Assembly (NCBI GenBank): GCA_964573105.1
Contig: CAZNIS010000016.1
Location: 25,328 to 89,327, forward strand
DNA length: 64,000 nt
Direction: 5' to 3'
From: CAKZSB01 sp964573105
Lineage (GTDB): Bacteria; Pseudomonadota; Gammaproteobacteria; Granulosicoccales; Granulosicoccaceae
In this document: piece after piece, positions 25,050 to 34,309 of the stretch
Layout of the letters: every line of letters begins with the position of its first letter
How positions within the stretch are numbered: position 1 is the first letter of the stretch
The notes under the pieces: model-generated
What the model was told of the DNA's origin: nothing
Database searches by the model: none
What the model saw: only the letters and a program-made list of their open reading frames with translations
Made by a program: the position numbers and the translations under genes

Positions 25050-26357
25050 ATGATTAAATCGAAACTGGCGAAACTTGCGTTGAGCTGCTCGCTGATATTG
25101 TCGGGCAGCCACGTCATGGCGGCTGCAGAAGTACAGTGGTGGCACGCCATGGGCGGTGTCAATGGCGAGCGAGTCAACAAGATCGCCGAAGACTTCAACG
25201 CCACCCAATCAGACTATAAGGTTGTACCTGTTTACAAGGGCAACTACACCGAGACGGTCACTGCCGCTATCGCCGCCTTTCGCGCCAAGCAGCACCCACA
25301 TATTGTTCAGGTTTTTGAAGTGGGCACTGCGACGATGATGGCCGCCAAGGGTGCCGTTTATCCGGTTGAGCAACTGATGAAGGATGCCGGTGAGAGTTTT
25401 GACAAGGCAGACTATCTGCCTGCCGTTATCTCGTACTATCAAACGCCGGAAGGCGAGCTTCTATCGATGCCGTTCAACAGCTCAACCCCGGTACTCTGGT
25501 ACAACGCCGATGCGCTGAAAAAGGTGGGTGCTGAAGTACCGCAGAGTTGGGATGACATGAAAGATGTGTCAAAGAAGCTGGTCGACGACGGAATGAAGTG
25601 CGGTTTTTCATTCGGCTGGCAATCCTGGGTGATGGTTGAAAACTATTCAGCCTGGCACAACCTGCCGATGGGCACCAAAGAAAACGGCTTTGCGGGTTTC
25701 GATACTGAGTTCACGTTCAACAACGAGAAAGTCGCCGGCATTCTGGATAACGTAGCGGGTATGTCCGACGGTGGTCAATTTGTCTATGGTGGTCGTCGTG
25801 GCGATTCACTGTCGATGTTCACCAACGGCGAGTGCGGCATGTGGATGAACTCCTCGGCCTACTATGGCTCCATCAAGAGCCAGGCCAAGTTTGACTTTGC
25901 ACAGACCATGTTGCCGCTCGACACCTCGGTAGCGAAGGCGCCGCAAAACTCGATTATTGGTGGTGCAACCTTGTGGGTACTGTCTGGCCACGATGAGGAC
26001 GAGTACAAGGGAGCAGCAAAGTTTCTGTCCTACCTTTCCTCAGCAGAAGTTCAGGCCTGGTGGCACCAGGAGACTGGCTATGTGCCGATCACTACAGCGG
26101 CTTATGAATTGTCAAAAGAGCAGGGCTTCTATGATAGCAATCCCGGCACCGATACCGCGATTCAACAGCTCAGCCTGAACGCTCCCACAGAGAATTCGAG
26201 GGGGGTGAGATTCGGTAATTTCGTGCAGATTCGCGATATTATCAATGAAGAGATGGAAGCAATCTGGAACGGTTCCAAGAACGCGACCGATGCTCTGAAC
26301 GATGCGGCCGATCGAGGTAATGGTCTGCTGCGTAAATTCGAGCGCACCGCAAAGTAG
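25050..26357 (+). CDS. ugpB: sn-glycerol-3-phosphate-type ABC transporter, solute-binding protein
   Basis: This is the periplasmic binding protein of the importer encoded by the next three genes. The ATG at 25050 (MIKSKLAKLALSCSLILSG) follows AGGAAAGAGA and gives a signal peptide cleaved after VMAAA; ten upstream in-frame residues are not needed. The mature protein begins VQWWHAMGGVNGERV, typical of UgpB, and contains IVQVFEVGTATMMAAKGAVYPV and the MPFNSSTPVLWYNADALKK hinge. Length (435 aa) fits the family. Glycerol-3-phosphate or its diesters are the likely cargo. The gene order BAEC matches E. coli, but no ugpQ follows. Confidence 0.92.
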   Translation: MIKSKLAKLALSCSLILSGSHVMAAAEVQWWHAMGGVNGERVNKIAEDFNATQSDYKVVPVYKGNYTETVTAAIAAFRAKQHPHIVQVFEVGTATMMAAKGAVYPVEQLMKDAGESFDKADYLPAVISYYQTPEGELLSMPFNSSTPVLWYNADALKKVGAEVPQSWDDMKDVSKKLVDDGMKCGFSFGWQSWVMVENYSAWHNLPMGTKENGFAGFDTEFTFNNEKVAGILDNVAGMSDGGQFVYGGRRGDSLSMFTNGECGMWMNSSAYYGSIKSQAKFDFAQTMLPLDTSVAKAPQNSIIGGATLWVLSGHDEDEYKGAAKFLSYLSSAEVQAWWHQETGYVPITTAAYELSKEQGFYDSNPGTDTAIQQLSLNAPTENSRGVRFGNFVQIRDIINEEMEAIWNGSKNATDALNDAADRGNGLLRKFERTAK

Positions 26358-26375
26358 CCAGCTTGTTCGCATGCG

Positions 26376-26403
26376 TCATGCGGGCCCGCCAGGGTCCGCA
26401 TGA
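26376..26403 (+). other. Intercistronic stem-loop between ugpB and ugpA
   Basis: TCATGCGG and CCGCATGA (8-bp arms) enclose a GC-rich 12-nt loop in the 126-bp ugpB-ugpA gap. There is no T-tract. Such structures after binding-protein genes often stabilise the upstream message and lower expression of the membrane subunits. Confidence 0.55.
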
Positions 26404-26483
26404 GTCCGCATGGACTGCATGCTCGTCACCACAGTACCGCAAGGAATTTTCCCTTCCCCGCCAACGCAGGTTTGATCTGACTT

Positions 26484-27365
26484 GTGCTGAAACGCGTCCA
26501 CTTCGAGCCGTCTGTGCTGCCATTTTTGCTGGTGGCACCGCAAATAATTGTCACTCTTGTCTTTTTTATCTGGCCCGCCGGCCAGGCGTTGTACCAGTCA
26601 TTGCTACTGGAAGACGCGTTTGGTGCGGCCTCAGAGTTTGTCGGGCTTGAGAATTTTGGCGTACTGTTTAAGGACGATATCTATCTCCAGTCGTTTGGCA
26701 GAACGGCGTTTTTCTCGTTTGCGGTCGCTTTTTTGTCGATGTCGATCGCGCTGGTGCTTGCCGGTTTTGCCGAGCGGGTTATCCGCGGTGCAACGATCTA
26801 CCGCACTTTGCTTATCTGGCCGTATGCCATTGCACCTGTGCTGGCCGGCGCGCTGTGGGTATTCATGTTCGATCCTACGCTCGGGGTCATCGCATACGCA
26901 CTGGAGTTTGCAGGCTACGACTGGAACCACAAACTCAATGGCGGGCAGGCCATGGCGCTGGTCGTGCTGGCGGCTTCCTGGAAGCAGGTTGCCTACAATT
27001 TTCTGTTCTATCTCGCGGCAATGCACGCCATACCGCGTTCAGTCACCGAAGCTGCTGCTATCGATGGCGCCGGTCCGGTGCGTCGCTTCTGGACGATCAC
27101 CTTCCCGCTGGTATCTCCAACCACCTTCTTCCTGTTGGTGGTCAATGCGGTGTACGCTTTTTTCGATACCTTCGGCATTGTTCACGCGATCACTCAGGGT
27201 GGCCCTGCAAGGGCAACCGAAATTCTGGTTTACAAGGTCTATAACGACGGCGTCATCGGGCTTGATCTCGGTGGCTCGGCCGCACAGTCCGTCATACTCA
27301 TGGCGATGGTGATCGCGCTGACAGTAGTACAGTTTCGCTTTGTAGAGCGCCGGGTGGAATACTGA
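26484..27365 (+). CDS. ugpA: ABC transporter permease UgpA
   Basis: This 293-residue inner-membrane permease forms a heterodimer with UgpE. About six hydrophobic helices are visible, with the EAA loop EAAAIDGAGPVRRFWTITFPLVSP near residues 190-215 that contacts the ATPase. The start is GTG (MLKRVHFEPSVLPFLL). The gene ends TGATG with ugpE starting inside its stop codon, so translation is coupled. Confidence 0.92.
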   Translation: MLKRVHFEPSVLPFLLVAPQIIVTLVFFIWPAGQALYQSLLLEDAFGAASEFVGLENFGVLFKDDIYLQSFGRTAFFSFAVAFLSMSIALVLAGFAERVIRGATIYRTLLIWPYAIAPVLAGALWVFMFDPTLGVIAYALEFAGYDWNHKLNGGQAMALVVLAASWKQVAYNFLFYLAAMHAIPRSVTEAAAIDGAGPVRRFWTITFPLVSPTTFFLLVVNAVYAFFDTFGIVHAITQGGPARATEILVYKVYNDGVIGLDLGGSAAQSVILMAMVIALTVVQFRFVERRVEY

Positions 27366-28216
27366 TGGTTGAAAATCGTCCTCTGCTCACGCTGTTCACC
27401 CATCTGGTGCTCATCGCCGGCATTGCGATGATCGCGTTTCCAATCTGGATCACGTTCGTTGCGTCCACTCATGATGCGGTACGCATGACGCAAGTGCCGT
27501 TGCCGTTGTGGCCTGGCGATCAGTTTTTAGTCAATCTCAAGCAAACGCTGTATGGCAGTGGGCTCGAGGGATCAGAGACGGTGCCGGTCTGGCGGATGCT
27601 GGCCAACAGCATGGTCATGGCTATGTCGATTGCGATCGGCAAGATTATTATTTCGTTGATGTCGGCATTTGCGATTGTCTATTTTCGCTTTCCGTTTCGA
27701 ATGGGCTTTTTCTGGCTGATCTTCATCACCCTGATGCTGCCGGTCGAGGTGCGCATATTGCCCACTTATGCAGTCGTTGCTGATCTTGGCATGCTCAATT
27801 CTTATTGGGGCCTTTCAATTCCGTTGATTGCTTCGGCGACGGCGACCTTCATGTTCAGGCAAGTGTTCCTGACGATTCCAGATGAGATGCTGGAATCAGC
27901 GCGTATCGATGGCGCGGGCCCTATGCGCTTTTTCAAGGATATTCTGCTGCCACTGTCGCGCACTAATATCGCCGCTTTATTTGTGATCCTGTTCATTTAC
28001 GGCTGGAATCAATACTTGTGGCCTTTGTTGATTACCACTGATCGCGATATGTACACCATTGTGATGAGTATCAAGCAGATGCTGGAGGCGGCCGAGCAAT
28101 CGCCCCGCTGGAACACCATCATGATGACTGCCATGTTGGCCATGCTGCCACCGATCGTGGTTGTGATCGCCATGCAAAAGCTGTTTGTGAAAGGCCTTAC
28201 CGAGACAGATAAATAG
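27365..28216 (+). CDS. ugpE: ABC transporter permease UgpE
   Basis: This 283-residue second permease of the importer starts at the ATG overlapping the ugpA stop. Six helices are evident, with the EAA-type loop ESARIDGAGPMRFFKDILLPLSR at about 178-200 and the typical end MAMQKLFVKGLTETDK. The QSPRWNTIMMTAMLAMLPP stretch matches UgpE. It is followed 11 nt later by the ATPase gene. Confidence 0.92.
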   Translation: MVENRPLLTLFTHLVLIAGIAMIAFPIWITFVASTHDAVRMTQVPLPLWPGDQFLVNLKQTLYGSGLEGSETVPVWRMLANSMVMAMSIAIGKIIISLMSAFAIVYFRFPFRMGFFWLIFITLMLPVEVRILPTYAVVADLGMLNSYWGLSIPLIASATATFMFRQVFLTIPDEMLESARIDGAGPMRFFKDILLPLSRTNIAALFVILFIYGWNQYLWPLLITTDRDMYTIVMSIKQMLEAAEQSPRWNTIMMTAMLAMLPPIVVVIAMQKLFVKGLTETDK

Positions 28217-28227
28217 GACTGCAGGCA

Positions 28228-29286
28228 ATGGCCGCAATTCAACTTCGCGACGTTCGAAAATCTTATGGATCTCTGGAAGTGCTTCACGGTATTTCCGGCC
28301 AGGTCAAAGACGGCGAGTTTACTGTCGTGGTTGGCCCAAGTGGCTGTGGCAAGTCCACTTTGCTGCGCATGATTGCCGGGCTTGAGCGCATTACCAGCGG
28401 CGAGGTTTTGATTGCCGACGCGGTGGTCAACGATCTGGAGCCTGCGGATCGTGACATCGCGATGGTTTTTCAGAACTATGCGTTGTATCCGCACATGACC
28501 GTGTTCGACAACATGGCCTACGGATTGAAGATTCGAAAGGTCTCGAAGGAGGAAATCAAACGACGTGTCCATGAGGTTGCGGACATTCTGGAGATTCGCG
28601 ATTACCTCAAGCGCAAACCGCGACAGTTGTCCGGCGGGCAGCGCCAGCGGGTGGCGATGGGGCGTGCGATCGTGCGCGAACCGGCAGTCTTTCTTTTTGA
28701 TGAACCGCTGTCGAACCTCGATGCAAAATTGCGTGTGCAGATGCGGCTTGAAATACGCAAGCTGCAACAGCGGTTGGGAGTCACATCGGTCTATGTCACG
28801 CACGATCAAGTCGAGGCAATGACGCTTGGTGATCGCTTGATGGTGCTGAATGCAGGGCAGGTTGAGCAATACGATACGCCACTGGCGTTGTATGAACGGC
28901 CCATGACGGAGTTCGTAGCGGGATTTATTGGCAGCCCCTCAATGAATATATTATCTGCCAATGTTTCGCAGGGGGAGTTGCGTCTCGCCAATGGCGCCGT
29001 TTTGGCTTTGGCGGGCCAGTTGCCGGCTGCCGAGATTCGTTGCGGCTTTCGTCCAGAGCACATGCGCCACGATGACAACGGTCCCATTGGCATCAACGTA
29101 TTGATGCTGGAACAGTTGGGTGCCAGTACGCTGGTACACGGGATGCTGGAGAATACGGACACCGCGGTGGTCGCGAGCCTGACCGGATTGCACCAGATGC
29201 AGCCCGGTACTCTAATGCGTTTTTCAGTGCCCGAAGAACACCTGCATTTTTTTGACGCATCGAGCCACGCACGCGTAGAGCCGTGA
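28228..29286 (+). CDS. ugpC: ABC transporter ATP-binding protein UgpC
   Basis: This 352-residue ATPase energises the UgpAE channel. Walker A GPSGCGKST is near residue 38, the signature is LSGGQRQRVAMGRAIVR, Walker B is VFLFDEPLSNLDAK and the switch histidine lies in VTHDQ. The C-terminal TOBE-type domain begins after residue 240 with the FIGSPSMN motif. It belongs to the MalK/UgpC class with a regulatory C-domain. It is the last gene of ugpBAEC. Confidence 0.92.
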   Translation: MAAIQLRDVRKSYGSLEVLHGISGQVKDGEFTVVVGPSGCGKSTLLRMIAGLERITSGEVLIADAVVNDLEPADRDIAMVFQNYALYPHMTVFDNMAYGLKIRKVSKEEIKRRVHEVADILEIRDYLKRKPRQLSGGQRQRVAMGRAIVREPAVFLFDEPLSNLDAKLRVQMRLEIRKLQQRLGVTSVYVTHDQVEAMTLGDRLMVLNAGQVEQYDTPLALYERPMTEFVAGFIGSPSMNILSANVSQGELRLANGAVLALAGQLPAAEIRCGFRPEHMRHDDNGPIGINVLMLEQLGASTLVHGMLENTDTAVVASLTGLHQMQPGTLMRFSVPEEHLHFFDASSHARVEP

Positions 29287-29453
29287 CACTGGCCAACGCT
29301 ATGACGAATCAGGCTCACCAGTCCAGAAGATGACATCCTAGCCTGCGTTAAAGATAGTGCTATATTTGAGCGTCTGCCGGTCGTTGCCATCGAGGTTGAT
29401 GGCTATGTGCCACCCAGCGTGGACGCGACCCTGCTTCAGTAAACAGGTAAATC

Positions 29454-30839
29454 ATGTCTGACATTTTCGTACTCGCCGGTCGCGCTGCAGCGCTGCCGAT
29501 CACGTTGCTTGTTCCATCCGCTTTCAAAAGATGGCAAAAGAAGCTATCGGCGCCCCACACGCAGTGGCTGGAATCCAATGGATTCACTGGCCGCGCCGAA
29601 CAATTGTGTGCGTTGCCGTCTGCCGATGGTGGCGTCGAACGCTTTGTCTATTGCGTGGCCGATCTCGACGATCCGTTCGCGGTGGCGGATTTGCCGTTGC
29701 GGCTGCCCGAGGGGCTATACCAGCTCGATGGCACGGGCGTTCGCGCGCGTATTGACAGTCTGGCACTGGGATGGGGACTGGGCGCCTACCAGTTCACGCG
29801 TTACAAGAACGCATCGCGTGTCGCTGCACGACTGAAATTACCTGCGGCGGCCGACCACATGCGCATTCAGGAAACGGTCTCGGCCACAGCGCGCGTTCGC
29901 GATCTGATCAATACGCCCGCCGAGGATATGATGCCGCAGCATTTGGCGCTGGCTGTAGAGGAACTGGCGCAGAATCATGGCGGACAGTTCCGTGAGATCG
30001 TCGGCGAAGATCTGCTGGCAGAGAATTTTCCATGCATTCACACAGTGGGTCGCGCGAGCATTCATCTACCACGTTTGCTTGAACTTCACTGGGGTAGCGA
30101 TGACAGGCCGCTGGTGACGATTGTGGGTAAAGGGATCGTGTTTGACAGTGGAGGTCTTGACATCAAGCCTGCTGCTGGCATGCGACAAATGAAAAAAGAC
30201 ATGGGCGGCGCGGCGCACGCAATAGGACTTGCCAGCATGATCATGGCGCTGGAGTTGCCAGTTCGTTTGCACCTGATGATCCCTGCGGCCGAAAACGCGA
30301 TATCCGCCAACAGCTTTCGACCTGGCGATATCATTCGAACGCGTTCCGGTATTACCGTTGAAATCGATAACACCGATGCTGAAGGTCGTCTGGTACTGTG
30401 CGATGCGTTAACCGAGGCCAGCGCCGAGAAGCCCGATCTGATCATTGATTTCGCGACGCTGACAGGGGCTGCCAGAGTGGCCGTCGGCACTGAAGTGGCA
30501 GCCTATTTTTGCAATGATCGCAGCGTTGCCGCGGAACTCCAGGAGGCCGCGGATTCGGTGTGCGATCCGTCCTGGCAACTGCCATTGCACGCCGGATACG
30601 ACAACTTGCTGAAGAGCCATGTAGCCGATCTACAAAATGCAGCCAGTACGCCTTTTGGTGGCGCGATCACCGCCGCACTCTATCTGCAACGTTTTGTCGA
30701 TGGAAAAATACCCTGGATTCATTTTGACATTATGGCTTTCAACAATCGCAGCCGTCCGGGCCGCCCAGTTGGTGGTGAAGCCATGGGAATGCGTGCAACA
30801 TTCGAGCTGTTGACGCGCCGCTACGCAGAGGATAGTTAG
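29454..30839 (+). CDS. M17 leucyl aminopeptidase family protein
   Basis: This 461-residue cytosolic metallo-aminopeptidase should remove N-terminal residues from peptides using two metal ions. The C-terminal catalytic domain has GKGIVFDSGGLDIKPAAGM (catalytic lysine and metal-binding Asp) and the signature NTDAEGRLVL with further ligands and the active arginine. The N-terminal domain is more divergent, as is usual. The sequence looks closer to the PepB-like alphaproteobacterial group than to E. coli PepA. The YbaK-type deacylase starts 2 nt after its stop, so the two form an operon. Confidence 0.9.
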   Translation: MSDIFVLAGRAAALPITLLVPSAFKRWQKKLSAPHTQWLESNGFTGRAEQLCALPSADGGVERFVYCVADLDDPFAVADLPLRLPEGLYQLDGTGVRARIDSLALGWGLGAYQFTRYKNASRVAARLKLPAAADHMRIQETVSATARVRDLINTPAEDMMPQHLALAVEELAQNHGGQFREIVGEDLLAENFPCIHTVGRASIHLPRLLELHWGSDDRPLVTIVGKGIVFDSGGLDIKPAAGMRQMKKDMGGAAHAIGLASMIMALELPVRLHLMIPAAENAISANSFRPGDIIRTRSGITVEIDNTDAEGRLVLCDALTEASAEKPDLIIDFATLTGAARVAVGTEVAAYFCNDRSVAAELQEAADSVCDPSWQLPLHAGYDNLLKSHVADLQNAASTPFGGAITAALYLQRFVDGKIPWIHFDIMAFNNRSRPGRPVGGEAMGMRATFELLTRRYAEDS

Positions 30840-30841
30840 CC

Positions 30842-31402
30842 TTGGACGATAAACAAACCATCGAGCGCAAGTTGGCTGATGGATCCGAACCCGCAATGCC
30901 GGACGACGTCTTCGCAAAACTTGACAGTCTGGGGATTGAACATCGCACGGTGTCACATCGGCCACTTCGTACCGTTGAAGACTCCAAAGGCGTGCGCGAG
31001 GGTGTGCCAGGCGGCTATTCCAAAAACCTGTTCCTGCGCAACAAAAAAGGTCGCATGATTCTGGTCACGCTGCACGAAGATCGTGTTGTTAATCTGAAAG
31101 CGCTCGGTGAGTTGCTGGAGATGGGCAAACCGAGCTTTGCCAGCCCGCAACGACTAATGCATTATCTGGGGGTAATTCCCGGAGCGGTGACACCATTGGC
31201 GGTGATCAATGATACTGGACACCAGGTGACCGCTATTCTGGATAAGATGCTGCTGGACCTGCACCCACTGCACTTTCATCCCGGTGATAACTCGATGACG
31301 ACTACGCTTGCCGCGACCGACTTGTTGCAGTACATGCGTAGCTGCCACTCTGAACCCGTGATCATTGACTTTGATCGCCCGGAACTGACTGCCCCTAAGT
31401 AA
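30842..31402 (+). CDS. YbaK/ProX-type aminoacyl-tRNA deacylase
   Basis: This 186-residue protein of the YbaK/ProRS-INS superfamily clears mischarged tRNA in trans, such as Ala- or Cys-tRNA(Pro). Typical features are RTVEDSKGVREGVPGGYSKNLFLRNKKG, a catalytic-lysine region in LVTLHEDRVVNLKAL, and a LGVIPGAVTPLAVINDTG loop closest to PrdX/ProXp-ala proteins. The start is TTG at 30842, supported by GAGGA 9 nt upstream. The next in-frame ATG at 30896 would keep the whole fold and is an alternative. It is coupled to the aminopeptidase gene. Confidence 0.88.
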   Translation: MDDKQTIERKLADGSEPAMPDDVFAKLDSLGIEHRTVSHRPLRTVEDSKGVREGVPGGYSKNLFLRNKKGRMILVTLHEDRVVNLKALGELLEMGKPSFASPQRLMHYLGVIPGAVTPLAVINDTGHQVTAILDKMLLDLHPLHFHPGDNSMTTTLAATDLLQYMRSCHSEPVIIDFDRPELTAPK

Positions 31403-31742
31403 TTACCCGGATTTGGGTGGCTGGCTTTGGCTGGTATTAGACGGTTGTTGGGCCGTTATGAAATCCTGGCAGAACGGGTCAGATATCACCCTGGCCCTTT
31501 AAATGCGCAGTATTCTGTTGCATTTCAAACACGAGTCAAGACGCTTGCACGCGGCACGATTTTCACTTGTTTGCAATTGGGCTGCTGACGAGCTTGCTAT
31601 TTGTGTTTAGGAATGAATTCAGCAACTTACAGTCCGGTTATTCAATAGTGCCGCAGTGACATGGGAACTACAATATCGCCTCCGCTGTAAACTATGGCAC
31701 CAATAGTGCCGCTTGCCCATATTATTTCCTCCGAGGTTATAA
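31403..31742. other. 340-bp intergenic region with 12-bp direct repeat
   Basis: The only structure I see is CAATAGTGCCGC at 31643-31654, repeated exactly at 31701-31712, 58 bp apart. The second copy ends 31 bp before the ATG of the next gene. No terminator with a T-tract follows the deacylase gene. The repeats may be activator sites or promoter duplicates. Confidence 0.45.
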
Positions 31743-32627
31743 ATGTTTCAGTTACCATTTAGCAGTCGGCTCGGTGCGCTTGCAGTCGCCATCGGCGCAA
31801 TGCTCATTCACGGTTGTGCCGGGATTCATCCGCCGGGTGCTGACGGTTTGTCCAGCGGCCAGACAAATGACTCGCGCATCGCTACCGGCCAGAGCAAAGC
31901 GACAATGACAGATGACGAGATTCGACAATCTCTGCTCATCGATCCTACTTCTTTCATTGACCGTACTGTGGTGTCTCCATCTTCCGGGTTCCTGACTCCC
32001 AGTGCATACGGTGCAGACAATCGTGACGCTTACATCGGTGTTGCTGGCAGGACGGCGGGCAACAACTCAGATCTCGATGGATCAGCCAGTTTCGGTATCG
32101 GGTTTGGCGATGCGACAGAAAATATCGGTGTGGAAATCAATGCCGCTATTATTAGTCTGCTGGATGATTTTGCTGAAGATGGTTCAATTGGACTGAAACT
32201 ACATCGCTATTTCCCTGATGCAGGGAAGGTGGCAGTCGCTCTGGGGTGGTCCAATCCGATCGCTTGGGGTGCGGCTGAAGATTCAGCGGATACGTTTTAT
32301 GGCGTAGTCACTCGGCGATTTGAACTCAATGGTGAACGACCGATGCCACTCACCGCGTCGCTCGGAATTGGTACCGGCAGTTTCCGCTCGCAAAGTGCGA
32401 TTGACGATAACGAGAATACGCCCAATTTGTTCGGCAGCGTAAGCGCGCGTATCAAACCGCATATGTCACTGATCAGCAGCTGGACCGGACGCAGTCTCGG
32501 TGTGGCGGCCTCGCTCGCACCCTCCAGCTTACCCTTGGTAATCACGGTGGGTCTATCAGATATCACGGATCGGACTTCGGAAGGAACCCGTTTCCAGGGC
32601 ACGCTCGGCTACAGTTTTAGTTTCTAA
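31743..32627 (+). CDS. Predicted lipoprotein / outer-membrane beta-rich protein, unknown
   Basis: This 294-residue exported protein begins with a basic-hydrophobic signal and a possible lipobox ending HGC at residue 25. After a polar linker, the region from about residue 90 to the end consists of alternating short strands (FGIGFG, IGVEIN, VAVALGW, LTASLGIG, LFGSVSARIK, VAASLAPS, LVITVGLS). The final residue is Phe in TLGYSFSF, as in outer-membrane barrels. The lipobox and barrel signals disagree somewhat. The RBS is GAGG 6 nt upstream. It is followed after 40 bp by another exported protein. I know no function. Confidence 0.6.
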   Translation: MFQLPFSSRLGALAVAIGAMLIHGCAGIHPPGADGLSSGQTNDSRIATGQSKATMTDDEIRQSLLIDPTSFIDRTVVSPSSGFLTPSAYGADNRDAYIGVAGRTAGNNSDLDGSASFGIGFGDATENIGVEINAAIISLLDDFAEDGSIGLKLHRYFPDAGKVAVALGWSNPIAWGAAEDSADTFYGVVTRRFELNGERPMPLTASLGIGTGSFRSQSAIDDNENTPNLFGSVSARIKPHMSLISSWTGRSLGVAASLAPSSLPLVITVGLSDITDRTSEGTRFQGTLGYSFSF

Positions 32628-32667
32628 GAGCGCCCCAACTCAATCTACGGTAGAGACGATTAACGTT

Positions 32668-33270
32668 ATGGTTTGTAGCAAAATCCTGATGACCGGTGGT
32701 GTAGCGCTGGCTATTTTATGTGGTTCGACAGTGGCCATTGGTGGTAAGACACCTGTGGTGCTGCCGGATTCAAGCCTGGCTGGTGTTGCCGATGCACTGG
32801 CTCCGTCAAATGACGATACCGTTGGCACTGCACAGGCATCATCGACGGAAATTTCTCGGCAGGTGCTGAGCAACCTTCGAGAGATTCGCGTTCAGCGTTC
32901 GGTCCCGACAGTTGCCGGTGACAGCATTACAGTGCCCGAGCAGAGTATTCAACTGATCAATGATGCACTCTCAGCAACCGGCGGTGAAATCGAGCCAGCG
33001 GTTCGTGCGCTTGAACAACAACTTCGCACTGAACTTCGCGGCGTTGGAATACAGGTGTCGCTGCTTGGCAATACCTTCGCTGACTACAACACTGCAGTGG
33101 CGGCGATGAATGATTTCATCTTGTCGTTAAACAGTGAACAACTGGCTGTGGCACTGCAATCGCCAACCCTGATGGCATTGCACCGATTGCTTTCGGGCAA
33201 GTCTAACAGCGTGGTACCCGCCACTGGCGAGGTTAATCCAGAGGGGATCATCAAGATATCCTCGTTGTAG
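32668..33270 (+). CDS. Exported protein of unknown function
   Basis: This 200-residue protein starts with a signal peptide (MVCSKILMTGGVALAILCGS, cleavage near VAIG). The rest is acidic/hydrophilic and largely helical, with no cysteines, no recognised domain and a stretch TVPEQSIQLINDALSATGGE. It lies 40 bp after the beta-rich lipoprotein gene on the same strand, so the two probably form an operon and may act together at the envelope. I do not recognise the family. Confidence 0.55.
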   Translation: MVCSKILMTGGVALAILCGSTVAIGGKTPVVLPDSSLAGVADALAPSNDDTVGTAQASSTEISRQVLSNLREIRVQRSVPTVAGDSITVPEQSIQLINDALSATGGEIEPAVRALEQQLRTELRGVGIQVSLLGNTFADYNTAVAAMNDFILSLNSEQLAVALQSPTLMALHRLLSGKSNSVVPATGEVNPEGIIKISSL

Positions 33271-33305
33271 GACGCCCGGCGACGACTGGCTTATCAGTGC
33301 GCCGC

Positions 33306-34241
33306 CTACCGCTTGTGCGACTGCTTTTGCAGTCGCGATTCACGAAAGAGAATGTAGACGCCGCTGGAGAATATCACCAGCGCACCTGCAATCGTCCAGA
33401 AGTCTGTTCGATCGGCGAAAAACCAGTAGCCGATGGCGATGGTCCAGATCAGTCGTAAGAAATCCAGTGACATCACCGCCGTTGAATCGGCCCGCGCCAG
33501 TGCTCCCACCATACACAGATGCCCGATCGTGCCCAGCGCGCCGATAGCCAGCAGGGGCAGCCATTGGCTTGGCGTGGGCCACTCGTTTGCCCACACTGCA
33601 AACGGTAGAGACAGCAGCGTCAGGAGGATGGCATTCCACGCGACAATGCTCGCCGTTTTCTCGGTGCTGGACAGGCTCTTGACGATCACGACGCTGGTGC
33701 CCCAAAACATCGTCGAAAACAATACCAGCAGCGCGTAGCTATTGAACGAGTCGCTGGCTGGCCGCAATACGATCAGAACGCCGATGAGGCCAGTAATGAT
33801 TGCAACGATTCGTCTGACTCTCACTTTTTCGGCCAGAAAAACAACCGCAGCGATCGTGGTGAAAATGGCGGCGGAGAAGCTCAGTGCTGTGGCAGTAGCG
33901 ATAGGCACTGTGGCGAGCGCCTGAAACCACAGCAGCATCGCGAACACACCGGTGAATGCCCGCGTGGCATGTAATCCGAACCGTTGAGTGTGCAGGGAGC
34001 GCACGCCATTGCGCAGCACCAGCGGGGCGACGGCGAGCAGTCCGAAGAGATTGCGAAAGAACACGATGGTAAAAATATTCATCTCTTCGCTGGCGTAGCG
34101 CACGAAACCGTGCATCGACGATAACGCGATAGTGGCCATGACCATCAGCAGCATCGCGAGCAACAAGGCGTATCGATCACCCTGGTCGGGGTGGCTGGAA
34201 GGGGCGGGTGGCGTCAGCGGAGTGTGGTCGGGTGGTTGCAA
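33306..34241 (-). CDS. EamA/DMT-family transporter
   Basis: This 311-residue protein has ten hydrophobic helices arranged as two EamA repeats, with the typical helix FFRNLFGLLAVAP near residue 62 and a basic C-terminal tail. Members export amino acids, metabolites or drugs; the substrate is not predictable. It is divergent from the molybdopterin oxidoreductase with only 68 bp between them. Confidence 0.87.
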   Translation of the reverse strand: MQPPDHTPLTPPAPSSHPDQGDRYALLLAMLLMVMATIALSSMHGFVRYASEEMNIFTIVFFRNLFGLLAVAPLVLRNGVRSLHTQRFGLHATRAFTGVFAMLLWFQALATVPIATATALSFSAAIFTTIAAVVFLAEKVRVRRIVAIITGLIGVLIVLRPASDSFNSYALLVLFSTMFWGTSVVIVKSLSSTEKTASIVAWNAILLTLLSLPFAVWANEWPTPSQWLPLLAIGALGTIGHLCMVGALARADSTAVMSLDFLRLIWTIAIGYWFFADRTDFWTIAGALVIFSSGVYILFRESRLQKQSHKR

Positions 34242-34309
34242 GTTGAATCAATCTGCCTATGATGGAACAACAATAGAGCTCCGACAACCAGCTACAGGTA
34301 TGCCGACAT

